The translations under genes and the position numbers were made by a program. DNA of 64,000 nucleotides, taken from Bermanella sp049115935 (lineage in GTDB: Bacteria > Pseudomonadota > Gammaproteobacteria > Pseudomonadales > Oceanobacteraceae). Location of the stretch: positions 1-64,000 of the forward strand of contig JAGDZK010000005.1 of the NCBI GenBank assembly GCA_049115935.1, read 5' to 3'. The number at the start of each line of letters is the position of its first letter. Position 1 is the stretch's first letter. Below, piece after piece: positions 26,943-35,489 of the stretch. The notes below the pieces were generated by a model. That model saw only the letters and a program-made list of their open reading frames with translations, did not search any database and was not told the DNA's origin.

Positions 26943-27735
26943 CTTCTCAAGTGTCGGCTTGGCGAGCCAGCCTACTTCTGCTCGCCTTGCTATCGTGATT
27001 GATGATTTAGGTAACAGTTTACAATCTGGCTTAAAAGCCATTGCCCTGCCTGCGGATATCACTTTTGCTGTCATGCCTCATCGCAAGCACAGCAAACGCT
27101 TAGCTGAACGGGCTGCTCGCTTAGGTAAAGATGTTATTTTGCATGCCCCTATGAGCACTATAAATGGTTTAGAGCTTGGTGCTGGTGCACTCAATGAATC
27201 ATTAAGCGAACAAGAATTTAAAACAAAATTAGCCTTTTCACTTGAAAGCATACCCTTTGCCAAAGGCATGAATAATCACATGGGTAGCCAGTTAACGACT
27301 AACTCAGTTGCCATGATGTGGGTTATGGAAGTGTTAAAAGAAAAACAGTTATTCTTTTTAGATAGCCGCACTAACGCCAAAAGCGTGGGCTTTTCTACCG
27401 CACAAACAATGGGTATTCCCAGTGCGTCCCGTGACATCTTCTTAGACAATGAAATCAACATTGAACATATTCATATTCAATTTAAAAAAGCCATTCGAGT
27501 GGCCGAAAAATATGGCAGCGCCATTGCCATCGGTCACCCTTATAAGGCAACTATTACCTACCTAGAGCATGTTCTGCCTCAACTTGAAGGCACTCATATT
27601 AGCGTGCATAAAATCAGTGATTTGCTCAAAGCAGGCATCAACCCAAGACCAGATAGCGCAAGGGAAAGTAAACCAGCCATTACCCCTAGCTTAGACGCTT
27701 TTATTACGGCTTATCTGGCCACATCGAAAACATAA
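26905..27735 (+). CDS. Divergent polysaccharide deacetylase family protein (YibQ-like)
   Basis: A roughly 276-residue exported protein with an N-terminal signal ('HLLYLLLLTSFSSVGLAS'). The domain is of the divergent polysaccharide deacetylase type: 'RLAIVIDDLGNSLQSGLKAI', 'ITFAVMPHRKHSKRLAERA' and 'NNHMGSQLT', then 'FLDSRTNAKSV' and 'IAIGHPYKATITYL'. Function is not well established; a link to envelope polysaccharide is inferred. The ATG at 26905 (or GTG at 26896) lies inside the protease gene, an overlap of about 38-47 bases, so translation is probably coupled. The envC-S41 protease-yibQ order is conserved in relatives. Confidence 0.88.
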   Translation: MIKHLLYLLLLTSFSSVGLASQPTSARLAIVIDDLGNSLQSGLKAIALPADITFAVMPHRKHSKRLAERAARLGKDVILHAPMSTINGLELGAGALNESLSEQEFKTKLAFSLESIPFAKGMNNHMGSQLTTNSVAMMWVMEVLKEKQLFFLDSRTNAKSVGFSTAQTMGIPSASRDIFLDNEINIEHIHIQFKKAIRVAEKYGSAIAIGHPYKATITYLEHVLPQLEGTHISVHKISDLLKAGINPRPDSARESKPAITPSLDAFITAYLATSKT

Positions 27736-27839
27736 GAACAAACTTGTTTTGTCTATTTAAATTGAGCATTTAGCTAGGTAAGGCATCTCACGCCACGCCT
27801 TTCTTAGGTTTTTTATTCTTCTTTTCTAATAGCCGATGC

Positions 27840-29750
27840 TTATTCACTCAATTGAGATTCTAATTCTTCTAGCTCTTCAAGTAACAACATCCACTGTTCT
27901 TCATCCGTTTCTAACTGCTTTTTTGCTTGGCTTTGTTCGTTCAATGTCGTTTGCAACGCTGCTTTTTGAGCAGGCTCATACAAACTGGTATCCGCTAGTT
28001 TTACTTCGATAGCTTCAAGTTGAGTTTGTAAGGACTCAACCTGCTCTTCCAACTTAGCCACTTGTTTTTTCAGTGGACTAAGCGCTTTACGAATTTCAGC
28101 TTCTTTACGCTTTTTATCTTTTTTCGCCTCGGCGCTATTTTCTGTTTGTTTAGCCGTTACCACGCCTGTGTCGTCTGCGTTTTCAGATTGCTTAATAAAA
28201 GCGCGATAATCTTCTAAATCCCCATCAAACTCACTCACTTGACCTTGATGCACCAGATAAAATTGATCAACGGTATTGGCCAATAAGTGACGGTCATGGC
28301 TGACCACCACAATCGCCCCATCATAATTTTGTAGTGCCATGGTTAGGGCATGGCGCATATCTAAATCTAAATGGTTAGTAGGTTCATCTAATATTAGTAA
28401 GTTCGGTTTAAGCCAAGCGATACGGGCTAAAGCTAAACGAGCTAGCTCACCACCTGAAAACTTATCACTGACTTCTAATGCTTGGTCACCATGAAAACCA
28501 AAGCCACCTAAAAAGTTGCGGATTTGCTGATCGCTGGCATCAGGCTTCAAATGCAATAGATTTTCAAAAGGAGTGAGACGCAAATCCAGTTCATCTACCT
28601 GATGCTGGGCAAAATATCCCGTGGATAAATATTCCCCTTGGAAGCAATCCCCGCCCATTAAAGTCAGCTCACCCACAATTGCTTTTATCAAAGTGGATTT
28701 ACCCGCACCATTGGCCCCTAGTAAGCCAATTCGATCCCCTGGTCGTAACGATAATTGCACATTGTCTAATTGAACTTTATCACCGTAACCGATATTGGCA
28801 TGCTGCAGGTTTAGTAATGGATCGCTATATTTATCCGCATTAGGGAATTCAAAATGAAATTGACTGTCGATATGGGCAGGCGCAATACGCTCCATACGCT
28901 CTAGCGCTTTTACTCGACTTTGTGCTTGTTTGGCCTTGCTTGCCTTTGCTTTGAAACGTTCAATAAAACTTTCAATGTGTGCGATTTGAGCTTGTTGTTG
29001 TTCAAACATGGATTGCTGCTGAGCTAAGCGCTCGGCACGGCGACGCTCAAAGTCAGCATAATTACCCGAATATAACGTGATGGCCTGCTGATGCAGATGC
29101 ACAATGCCGTCCACTACTGAATCAATAAAATCACGATCGTGGCTAATTAAAAGCAATGTACCTCTGTATTTTTGCAAAAAGCTCTCTAGCCATAAACTGG
29201 CATCTAAATCCAAATGGTTTGTCGGTTCATCAAGTAACAACAAGTCACTAGGCATAATCAACGCTTTTGCAAGATTCAAGCGCATACGCCAACCACCACT
29301 AAATGCACTGACAGGGTGAGCCATCTGCTCTTGTTTAAAGCCCAGCCCTGCCAACATGGTTTGACCAAGTTGAGCAACTTGATAACCATGTATCACTTCA
29401 AATTCACCATGCAATGTAGCCAAAGTTAAATCATCTTGCGCTTGCTCAGCTTTTAACATGGCTTGCTGGATACGGCGAAATTCTTGGTGGCCGTCTAACA
29501 CATAATCCAATGCACTTTTTTCTGATGCCGCAACTTCTTGCGCCATGTGTGCAATGCGCCAGTTTTTAGGGATATATAAATCACCTTGATCGGGCACGAG
29601 CTGCTGTAACAACAACTTAAATAGTGTGGACTTGCCCGCGCCATTTGCTCCAACAACAGCAAGCTTATGGCCATCATGCACAGTCAGGTCAGCCTGTTGT
29701 AGGATTATTTTTGTACCTAGGTGTAAATTAACCTGTTGCAGACGTATCAT
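27840..29750 (-). CDS. yheS: ABC-F family ATPase, YheS type
   Basis: A 636-residue soluble ABC-F protein with two ABC modules and no membrane domain. Walker A GANGAGKST appears in both halves (about 35-43 and 345-353). The signatures are 'SGGWRMRLNLA' and 'SGGELARLALA', and each half has Walker B 'LLLLDEPTNHLDLD' / 'LLILDEPTNHLDLD'. A charged linker lies between the modules (about 240-300, 'IERFKAKASKAKQAQSRV') and a coiled coil at the C-terminus (about 540-636). ABC-F proteins act on ribosomes; YheS's precise task is less clear. It is divergent from the TIGR02444 gene with 32 bases between. Confidence 0.93.
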   Translation of the reverse strand: MIRLQQVNLHLGTKIILQQADLTVHDGHKLAVVGANGAGKSTLFKLLLQQLVPDQGDLYIPKNWRIAHMAQEVAASEKSALDYVLDGHQEFRRIQQAMLKAEQAQDDLTLATLHGEFEVIHGYQVAQLGQTMLAGLGFKQEQMAHPVSAFSGGWRMRLNLAKALIMPSDLLLLDEPTNHLDLDASLWLESFLQKYRGTLLLISHDRDFIDSVVDGIVHLHQQAITLYSGNYADFERRRAERLAQQQSMFEQQQAQIAHIESFIERFKAKASKAKQAQSRVKALERMERIAPAHIDSQFHFEFPNADKYSDPLLNLQHANIGYGDKVQLDNVQLSLRPGDRIGLLGANGAGKSTLIKAIVGELTLMGGDCFQGEYLSTGYFAQHQVDELDLRLTPFENLLHLKPDASDQQIRNFLGGFGFHGDQALEVSDKFSGGELARLALARIAWLKPNLLILDEPTNHLDLDMRHALTMALQNYDGAIVVVSHDRHLLANTVDQFYLVHQGQVSEFDGDLEDYRAFIKQSENADDTGVVTAKQTENSAEAKKDKKRKEAEIRKALSPLKKQVAKLEEQVESLQTQLEAIEVKLADTSLYEPAQKAALQTTLNEQSQAKKQLETDEEQWMLLLEELEELESQLSE

Positions 29751-29782
29751 AACTCGACTTCACACATTCAAAGGGGTGGGCG

Positions 29783-30268
29783 GTGGTTCAGGTTGCGCAT
29801 GATGCCATAAATTCATTGGATAACCCATTCTGGTTATATTCCATCGAGCAATATAAAAAGCCGGGCTGTGCCGAGTTCTTGTTAGATGCACAAGATCATT
29901 TTCAGTTAGACATTAATATTCTGCTATTTATCGGCTGGTTGATTTCACAAAACAAAGTCTATCGAGAGGATGTTGCACTGAATGACGTACATCTATGGCA
30001 ATTGTCAAAAGTTAAGCCTATTCGCAAGCTACGTCGCCAAGTGAAACAACTGCAAAACAAAGAGCTTTATCAAGCATTCAAAGATTTAGAGTTAATGGCT
30101 GAACAAAAACAACAAAAGATGCTTTTTCTTATAAGCCAGCAGTGGCCGGAATCGAATAATACTAGGCTAGAAGGTTTTAAGGTTAGTATGAATAAGTATG
30201 GCAGACAGAAAGGAATAACAATGAAACAAAGCTGGTTACAAGCGCTTTATCAGCACTTGCAACCCTAA
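29783..30268 (+). CDS. TIGR02444 family protein
   Basis: A 161-residue soluble protein. 'NPFWLYSIEQYKKPGCAEFL' near the N-terminus and 'DINILLFIGWLISQN' are the recognisable family segments (TIGR02444/DUF2390). No enzymatic motif is visible; it is largely helical. The GTG start at 29783 follows the purine-rich AAAGGGGTGG. In Pseudomonas relatives this gene neighbours an ABC-F gene and algP, as here. Function unknown. Confidence 0.85.
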   Translation: MVQVAHDAINSLDNPFWLYSIEQYKKPGCAEFLLDAQDHFQLDINILLFIGWLISQNKVYREDVALNDVHLWQLSKVKPIRKLRRQVKQLQNKELYQAFKDLELMAEQKQQKMLFLISQQWPESNNTRLEGFKVSMNKYGRQKGITMKQSWLQALYQHLQP

Positions 30269-30283
30269 GTCAGTGAGCCTGTC

Positions 30284-31225
30284 TTAGTTATTTTCAGCAA
30301 ATAAGCTTTGCGCTGCTGGTGCAGGCATTTCAGCTTTTGCTTCAGCTACTTTTACCGCTTTTGCTGGCTTAGCCGCTTTTTTCGCTTTAGGTGCTTTTTT
30401 CGCTTTTGCTGGCTTAGCTGCTTTTTTTACAGCTTTAGCTGGCTTTGCCGCTTTAGCTGCTTTTTTCGCTTTAGCAGGTTTTGCTGATTTAGCTGCTTTT
30501 TTTGCTGCTGCTTTTGCTTTTGCTTTTTCTTTAGCAGCGGCTGCTTTTTCTTTCTTAGCAGCGGCTTTTGCAGCTTTAGCAGCCGCTTTTTTCACTTTAG
30601 CTGCTTCTTTTTTCAGCTTGTCAGCTTCTTTTTTAGCTTTAGCTTTCACTTTTGCTTTTTCAGCAGCTACTTTTGCTTTGGCTTTGGCTTTAACAGCAGC
30701 CGCTTTAGCTTTAGCTTTCTCTTTTGCTTTTGCTGCTTTCTCTTTAGCCGCTTCTGCTTTTAGGAAGGCTTTTTCAGCTGCAGTGCGTACTTTTTCAACT
30801 TTAACGGCTTTAGCCGCTTCAGCTTTAACTTCAGCTTGCTTAGCTTTAGCAGTGCTAGCAACCGCTTTTGCTGCTTTAAGTGCTTTAGCGGCATCAGCTG
30901 CTTTTGCTTTAGCGGCTGCTAATTGCTTAACGCCAGCTGGAGTTTTCTTGGCTTTAACTTTAGTCGCAACTTTTGCTTGAGCATCTTTTGCTTTCTTAGC
31001 AGCATCAGCTGCTTTGGTAACCGCTTTAGTGGCAGCAGCAACTTCTTTAGTCGCTTCAGCAGTTTGTTTAGTACGAGCAGCATTTAGCTGAGTCGTTAGT
31101 TTTGCAATTTCGTTTTGAAGCTGAGCTACTGGGCCAACTGCTTTAGCAGCTGCTTTCTTAGCTGGTGCTTTTTTAACAGCGGCTTTAGTCGCTTTCTTTA
31201 CTGCAGGTTTTTTACGTGCTGCCAT
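30284..31225 (-). CDS. AlgP-like, histone H1-like Lys/Ala-rich protein
   Basis: A 313-residue low-complexity protein made almost only of Lys and Ala with KAAK, KPAK and AKAK-type repeats. It opens with 'MAARKKPAVKKATKAAVK' and ends with an acidic, non-repetitive tail ('SLFAENN'). A short non-repeated segment (about 45-60, 'QLQNEIAKLTTQLNA') could form a coiled coil. The make-up matches AlgP (AlgR3) and other bacterial H1-like proteins that bind DNA. The start at 31225 is set by AGAGGT upstream. The neighbouring TIGR02444 and ABC-F genes support the AlgP assignment. Repeat length in such genes often varies between strains. Confidence 0.85.
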   Translation of the reverse strand: MAARKKPAVKKATKAAVKKAPAKKAAAKAVGPVAQLQNEIAKLTTQLNAARTKQTAEATKEVAAATKAVTKAADAAKKAKDAQAKVATKVKAKKTPAGVKQLAAAKAKAADAAKALKAAKAVASTAKAKQAEVKAEAAKAVKVEKVRTAAEKAFLKAEAAKEKAAKAKEKAKAKAAAVKAKAKAKVAAEKAKVKAKAKKEADKLKKEAAKVKKAAAKAAKAAAKKEKAAAAKEKAKAKAAAKKAAKSAKPAKAKKAAKAAKPAKAVKKAAKPAKAKKAPKAKKAAKPAKAVKVAEAKAEMPAPAAQSLFAENN

Positions 31226-31315
31226 GATTACCTCTGGGTATGCTCTGTGTGGGTACGGCAATTATACAAACACAAAACCGATACGCCAGATTTAAACGTT
31301 ATTTTTTTAAAATAT

Positions 31316-32077
31316 TTAATTGTTTTTGCTGTTATTGAGCTGAATATTGAGCCAATTGATTAATGGCTGCCATTCTTCATGATCTTTTTCATTAGGTTGA
31401 CTGAAATCAAAAATGCCCATTCCAAATTCTGCTGCACGAACATATTGCTGTGTATCACGGATAGTTGTGATAAATGGAATATTTAAGCTATTAAGAAAAG
31501 CTTCTAATTTGTTATAGCCTAGCGTATTTCGCTTCACTCGATTGGCGATCACAGCAATGGGTTTTGGCTTAATACGAAAACCAGGACTTAATAGAACATC
31601 TTTTATAAATCCTGTTGCAGCACGAATATCTATTACTGACGGTACAACCGGCATTAATATCAGATCACAATGACGAAGGTGGTCAGAAAGCACATTTCCG
31701 CTTACCCCTGCTGGCGTATCAATAATGATATGTGTGGTATCAATAGGAACCATGAGCTGAAAGCTACGAGTGGTGTGATTATCATCTTTACGATATGCAG
31801 CAACCGAATAAATAGAAGGCAAGTTTTTAGTACGAGCATCAAGCCATTGTGCACTTGAGCCTTGAGGATCGTGGTCAATTAAAACAACCTTTGCTCCTTG
31901 GCTAGCAAAATAAGCGGCTGTATTAGTGGCAAGCGTTGTCTTGCCACAACCACCTTTTGCATTGGCAATTAAGATTCGCTTTGGCTCAGCATGAGAAACC
32001 ACTCTTGCTGCTTGCGGCTTTATGGCGTCAAATTTTTTCCCTGGCACCCGCTCACCTAATCCTTGGTTATGTGTCAT
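31316..32077 (-). CDS. Orphan ParA/MinD-like ATPase
   Basis: A 253-residue ParA-family ATPase with the deviant Walker A 'KGGCGKTT' (41-48), Walker A' 'VVLIDHDPQGSSAQW' and 'IIIDTPAGV'. Such proteins position DNA or protein cargo by ATP-driven cycling on the nucleoid. No parB gene or obvious partner is adjacent: it lies between the algP-like gene (91 bases away, same strand) and a divergent DUF4124 gene. Cargo is therefore unknown. It lacks an N-terminal DNA-binding domain of the plasmid P1 type; only about 30 residues precede the ATPase core. Confidence 0.9.
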   Translation of the reverse strand: MTHNQGLGERVPGKKFDAIKPQAARVVSHAEPKRILIANAKGGCGKTTLATNTAAYFASQGAKVVLIDHDPQGSSAQWLDARTKNLPSIYSVAAYRKDDNHTTRSFQLMVPIDTTHIIIDTPAGVSGNVLSDHLRHCDLILMPVVPSVIDIRAATGFIKDVLLSPGFRIKPKPIAVIANRVKRNTLGYNKLEAFLNSLNIPFITTIRDTQQYVRAAEFGMGIFDFSQPNEKDHEEWQPLINWLNIQLNNSKNN

Positions 32078-32181
32078 TTAGTCAATTTTTTTGACTCAAA
32101 TGATAATTTCCCATTCTTAATACACTGAGTCTCAGCGTTTAGTGAGGTATAATTCCTTAAACTCTACAAGGAACGTAACTC

Positions 32182-32649
32182 ATGGGACTTTTCAACAAAT
32201 TACTATTACTCGCCCTAGTACTGGCAGTCGCCAGCCCTTTTATTTTGAAAAAGCCAGATGGCAGCCCCATTTTAGATATTTCTGAATTTATAGAGCCAGC
32301 TAAAAATCTCACATCTACTGTGGTACCTAGTGCTGCACCAAAATCCCTTTACCGCTGGCAAGACGCAAAAGGCAACTGGCAGTACAGCGATCATCCTCCT
32401 GAAGGTTCCAACGCACAGCAAATACAGGTTGAAGATAAAATTAACTCCATGAAAACCATTGAGCTCCCTGAGGGTTATCAAGATAAACCTGAAGAATCTG
32501 AACGCTTCGATCCAACCGACGGTAATGGCTCTTCTTTACCGCTAACAACCGCTCCCATTGAAAAAGTACCTGAGATGCTTGATCAAATTAATGACTTTCA
32601 AAAAAATCTTGATAGCCGTCAGCAACAACTTGATCAAATCAATCGTTAA
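32182..32649 (+). CDS. DUF4124 domain-containing protein
   Basis: A 155-residue protein with one N-terminal hydrophobic segment (about 4-22, 'LLLLALVLAVASPFIL'). A DUF4124 domain follows around 55-80 ('YRWQDAKGNWQYSDHPP'), then an acidic tail with a short coiled coil ('QINDFQKNLDSRQQQLDQ'). It is the second DUF4124 protein in the window. Its stop codon directly abuts the stop of the convergent WD40 gene with no base between. ATG at 32182 follows 'CAAGGAACG'. Function unknown. Confidence 0.82.
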   Translation: MGLFNKLLLLALVLAVASPFILKKPDGSPILDISEFIEPAKNLTSTVVPSAAPKSLYRWQDAKGNWQYSDHPPEGSNAQQIQVEDKINSMKTIELPEGYQDKPEESERFDPTDGNGSSLPLTTAPIEKVPEMLDQINDFQKNLDSRQQQLDQINR

Positions 32650-33600
32650 TCAATCTAATTGATAGGTTAAACCGTTTGCCCCTACTGCTTTATATCCTTT
32701 AGGGGCGAATGCCACATCAAGCACCTGCGTTGTTTTACTCACCCAGCCACTGCGCGCTGATAATTGCCATGTTCTGAGTTTTTCTGCTTTCGCCACATCC
32801 CACAAAATAATGTAACCACTTGAACTGCCTGTTAATAGTTTTGAGCCGTCTTCACTAAAACGAGCACTTTGGTAGTAACCTTGCTTTTGTGGCAATTTCG
32901 CCAGTTCTTTACCTGTATTCAAATCCCATAATATGCTGTCATCTCGATGGCTGGCTGCAAAACCTACTCGGCCATCTTGCGTTAATGCAACTACCTTTAT
33001 TTGATTTCTAAGCTCCCACGTATAAATGGCTTTACCTGTATTTAGATCCCAAACTTTTACAGTTGAGTCATCGCCACCTGTCATGCCCCACTTTTGATCA
33101 CGGCTCATGCTAACGGTTTGTACAATGCCTTCATGAGGCATTCTCAATTTAACCCCGCCATTTTGTATATCAAATAATACGGCTTCGTAGTTATCCAATC
33201 CTAATAATGCAAACTGGCCATTATTACTTAAGGCCATGTCTTCGATGTTGGCTGGGGCTTCCCATAACCAAAATGCTTCACCAGTTTTTGCATTCCATAA
33301 CACAATTTTGCGATGCTCTGCGGTACTGGCGTAAGCGTTGTTATCGCTTATGGCGCATGATAAAACACCGGTAAGGGTCTCCGCTTTATGGTTCCAGTCA
33401 AACAAGCGCTCTACTGGGTCAACTTGCCAGTAGCTGCCACCATGATGAATGGAACCAACCAAGACGTGATCACCATTTAAAGATAAACAAGCACTATAAA
33501 CACCTTGCACGGCGACTTCTGATTGTTTAGATGGACTATCGCCACTTGAACAAGATGTTAATAGCAATAAAGCTGACACAATTGTGATAATAAGTTTCAT
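32650..33600 (-). CDS. WD40-repeat lipoprotein
   Basis: A 316-residue protein with a lipoprotein signal (lipobox 'LLTSC', Cys17) and about six WD40-like repeats, seen as 'VLWNAKTGEAFWLWEA', 'VLFDIQNGGVKLRM', 'KVWDLNTGKAIYTWE', 'ILWDLNTGKELAKL' and 'ILWDVAKAEKLRTWQ'. This should fold as a beta-propeller facing the periplasm. WD40 propellers usually act as binding scaffolds; no partner is indicated here. Convergent with the DUF4124 gene at zero spacing. Confidence 0.85.
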   Translation of the reverse strand: MKLIITIVSALLLLTSCSSGDSPSKQSEVAVQGVYSACLSLNGDHVLVGSIHHGGSYWQVDPVERLFDWNHKAETLTGVLSCAISDNNAYASTAEHRKIVLWNAKTGEAFWLWEAPANIEDMALSNNGQFALLGLDNYEAVLFDIQNGGVKLRMPHEGIVQTVSMSRDQKWGMTGGDDSTVKVWDLNTGKAIYTWELRNQIKVVALTQDGRVGFAASHRDDSILWDLNTGKELAKLPQKQGYYQSARFSEDGSKLLTGSSSGYIILWDVAKAEKLRTWQLSARSGWVSKTTQVLDVAFAPKGYKAVGANGLTYQLD

Positions 33601-33687
33601 AAGCAGTATTCCTACGTTCTACATAGAGTGTAGGCGAGTATAAAAATTTTGGCAGATTTGAAACTTAGGGAAGGCGCTTTGATTTGA

Positions 33688-33714
33688 CCAAAAGGCGTTA
33701 TTGACGCCTTTTGG
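33688..33714 (-). terminator. Hairpin downstream of rsd
   Basis: A 10-bp perfect stem CCAAAAGGCG / CGCCTTTTGG with a 7-base loop, 29 bases past the rsd stop. The T-run is inside the stem rather than after it, so terminator function is likely but not sure. Confidence 0.6.
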
Positions 33715-33742
33715 CTATTAAGTTTGAAGATTGCTTAAAGTA

Positions 33743-34219
33743 TTACGCAATCATTTCTTTGTGTACATTGTGCAGAGCTTCAATTAATTCATCTTCAAGT
33801 TCGAAACGCTCTTCTAATAACTCACCTAACTCAGATAAATCTTTTGGCAGGTCCGTTAATTTTTCAATACATTGTTCGGCACTATCGTAGTTATCATTAA
33901 ACTCGACGCATTTAACCGTGATTTCTTCAAGGCGCGGATAATGGTGTTTAGCTAATTCAATACCACCATCGTTAAACTCTTTCGCTTCACGTACTAATTG
34001 CTCATAGACCTCAAAGTGACCTGCGCTGCAATAATCCATCAGTACCTGACAAAACGCTTGGACTTTGATTGATAATGGTGTTTCTCGCGGACTATAGGGT
34101 TTTAATCCTTTTATTGCGCAATACAGAACTAGCAGCTCTTGACGTTCATTCAACCAACGATCAATTAATGAATGCACACCACCCCAACGTTCTTTTGCAT
34201 CTTTGCAACTTTCTAGCAT
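33743..34219 (-). CDS. rsd: Rsd/AlgQ family anti-sigma-70 regulator
   Basis: A 158-residue helical protein of the Rsd/AlgQ family, which binds domain 4 of sigma-70 in stationary phase and shifts RNA polymerase toward other sigma factors. Recognisable parts are 'ERWGGVHSLIDRWLNERQEL', 'FCQVLMDYCSAGHFEVYEQL' and 'LSELGELLEERFELEDELI'. The ATG at 34219 has AGAGGA seven bases upstream; an in-frame TTG at 34225 is less likely. dsbB lies upstream on the same strand, as in the Pseudomonas algQ-dsbH region. Confidence 0.93.
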   Translation of the reverse strand: MLESCKDAKERWGGVHSLIDRWLNERQELLVLYCAIKGLKPYSPRETPLSIKVQAFCQVLMDYCSAGHFEVYEQLVREAKEFNDGGIELAKHHYPRLEEITVKCVEFNDNYDSAEQCIEKLTDLPKDLSELGELLEERFELEDELIEALHNVHKEMIA

Positions 34220-34397
34220 GGCCAATCCTCTTGCTTATACTTATGGTCTAAGGTCCAGTACCTTCAATATAGGCACTGGTTTTGACCGCTGCAAGCTCAA
34301 TTTTTTCGATATTTTTAATGCTTGAGCCTGCTTCATTTTTGCAATAGTATCGCTAGGAAGCGTTCTTTTTCTCGCATTCAAGAATGGCGTTTTTCTG

Positions 34398-34895
34398 CTA
34401 CTTTTTCGCGTTTTTTATGACTAAAAACGTCGCTACCACTGCAAATCCCACAAACCAAACTAATACCCATTGCGGCATAGATAATCCTAAAAATGCCCAA
34501 TGCGAATCAGCACAATTACCATTACCCCGTAGCATCACAGTTAACACTTCAGCCCAAGGTAATGTATCTACCATATATTCTAAGCTCGGGCCGCAAGTAG
34601 GCACTTGGTCTGCTGGCAAGCTTTGTATCCACACATGCCGTCCCGCTACGCCCATTCCAAGCACAGCACTTAACAACATAAACACACCGCTAGCCAGTTG
34701 CGCTATTTGATTGCGTGCAAGTAAAAAACCCAACAGCCCAGCAATGCCCACTAGCAATACCGCGATACGTTGCATAATGCACAACGGACATGGATCCATA
34801 TACAAAATATATTCAAAATAGTAAGCACCAGCCAATAACGCCGCACAGGCAACAAATACCGCCAGCGATATCATTCGGTTAGAAATTGGAAACAT
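34398..34895 (-). CDS. dsbB: Disulfide bond formation protein DsbB
   Basis: A 165-residue inner membrane protein with four membrane segments that reoxidises DsbA and passes electrons to quinone. The two cysteine pairs are present: CPLC at 36-39 in the first periplasmic loop ('DPCPLCIMQR') and Cys101 with Cys128 in the second ('VPTCGPSLEYM', 'GNGNCADSHW'). The ATG at 34895 is chosen because AGGGTG precedes it and the length matches the family; the frame is open to 34943. It lies upstream of rsd. Confidence 0.94.
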   Translation of the reverse strand: MFPISNRMISLAVFVACAALLAGAYYFEYILYMDPCPLCIMQRIAVLLVGIAGLLGFLLARNQIAQLASGVFMLLSAVLGMGVAGRHVWIQSLPADQVPTCGPSLEYMVDTLPWAEVLTVMLRGNGNCADSHWAFLGLSMPQWVLVWFVGFAVVATFLVIKNAKK

Positions 34896-35019
34896 AAACA
34901 CCCTTAATTTATCGACAAGAGAAAAGAACAATGCAGTAGACACAAGTTTATGGATTTGGTTGCAGCAAGCGGCTCAAGCTGTTCTATGCTAAATACATAA
35001 AACGCAAAAGGAACCCCAT

Positions 35020-35433
35020 ATGAAATCCGCCTATTTCTTAATTGTAATGACTTTACTGACTATTAGCAGCTTTGTTTATGCTGCCGATGCACCGCCAGCT
35101 GGCAACAAGACTCAGTATGTACATTTACAACCAGCCTTTGTTTTAAATTATGACGATAATACCACTGGGCGTCTTAAGTACATCAGAACAGATGTGGCAT
35201 TACGAGTAATGGGGGCTGAAGCCGCTGGCAAGGTTAATCACCACCAGGCCTATATTCGAAACCAACTGGTTCTGCTTTTAAGCCAACAAAATGAAGCGAC
35301 CATCAATGACCCTACCGCCCGTGAGAAATTACGCCAAGTAGCCTTAGATGAGCTTCGAGCATTACTGACAGAGTTAGAGGGTAAGCCTTACATTGAAGAT
35401 TTATATTTTCAAAATTTTGTGGCGCAGAATTAG
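35020..35433 (+). CDS. FliL-like family protein
   Basis: A 137-residue protein with a cleavable-looking signal ('FLIVMTLLTISSFVYA', 1-21). A FliL-like domain follows: 'YVHLQPAFVLNYD', 'RLKYIRTDVALRVMG', 'HHQAYIRNQLVLLLSQQNEA' and the ending 'VEDLYFQNF'-like 'IEDLYFQNFVAQN'. True FliL sits in flagellar operons and keeps its membrane anchor; no flagellar gene is near, so this is a FliL-like paralogue of unknown role, as found beside dsbB/algQ in relatives. Confidence 0.8.
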   Translation: MKSAYFLIVMTLLTISSFVYAADAPPAGNKTQYVHLQPAFVLNYDDNTTGRLKYIRTDVALRVMGAEAAGKVNHHQAYIRNQLVLLLSQQNEATINDPTAREKLRQVALDELRALLTELEGKPYIEDLYFQNFVAQN

Positions 35434-35460
35434 TCAGGAAGATAATTTATATAGAAAGTA

Positions 35461-35489
35461 AAAAGGCCATGAAATCATGGCCTTTTTTT
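35461..35489. terminator. Bidirectional terminator after the FliL-like gene
   Basis: A 12-bp stem AAAAGGCCATGA / TCATGGCCTTTT with a 2-base centre, flanked by A and T runs. It is shared by the FliL-like gene and the convergent RMF-like gene. Confidence 0.9.

Noticed and set aside
30618..30980. A 120-residue antisense ORF inside the AlgP-like gene.
   Set aside because: It is a by-product of the Lys/Ala codon repeats read on the other strand (Ala/Phe/Leu-rich), without a ribosome binding site.
35020..35433. Calling the FliL-like gene true fliL.
   Set aside because: No flagellar genes surround it and it has a cleavable-looking signal instead of the usual anchored N-terminus.
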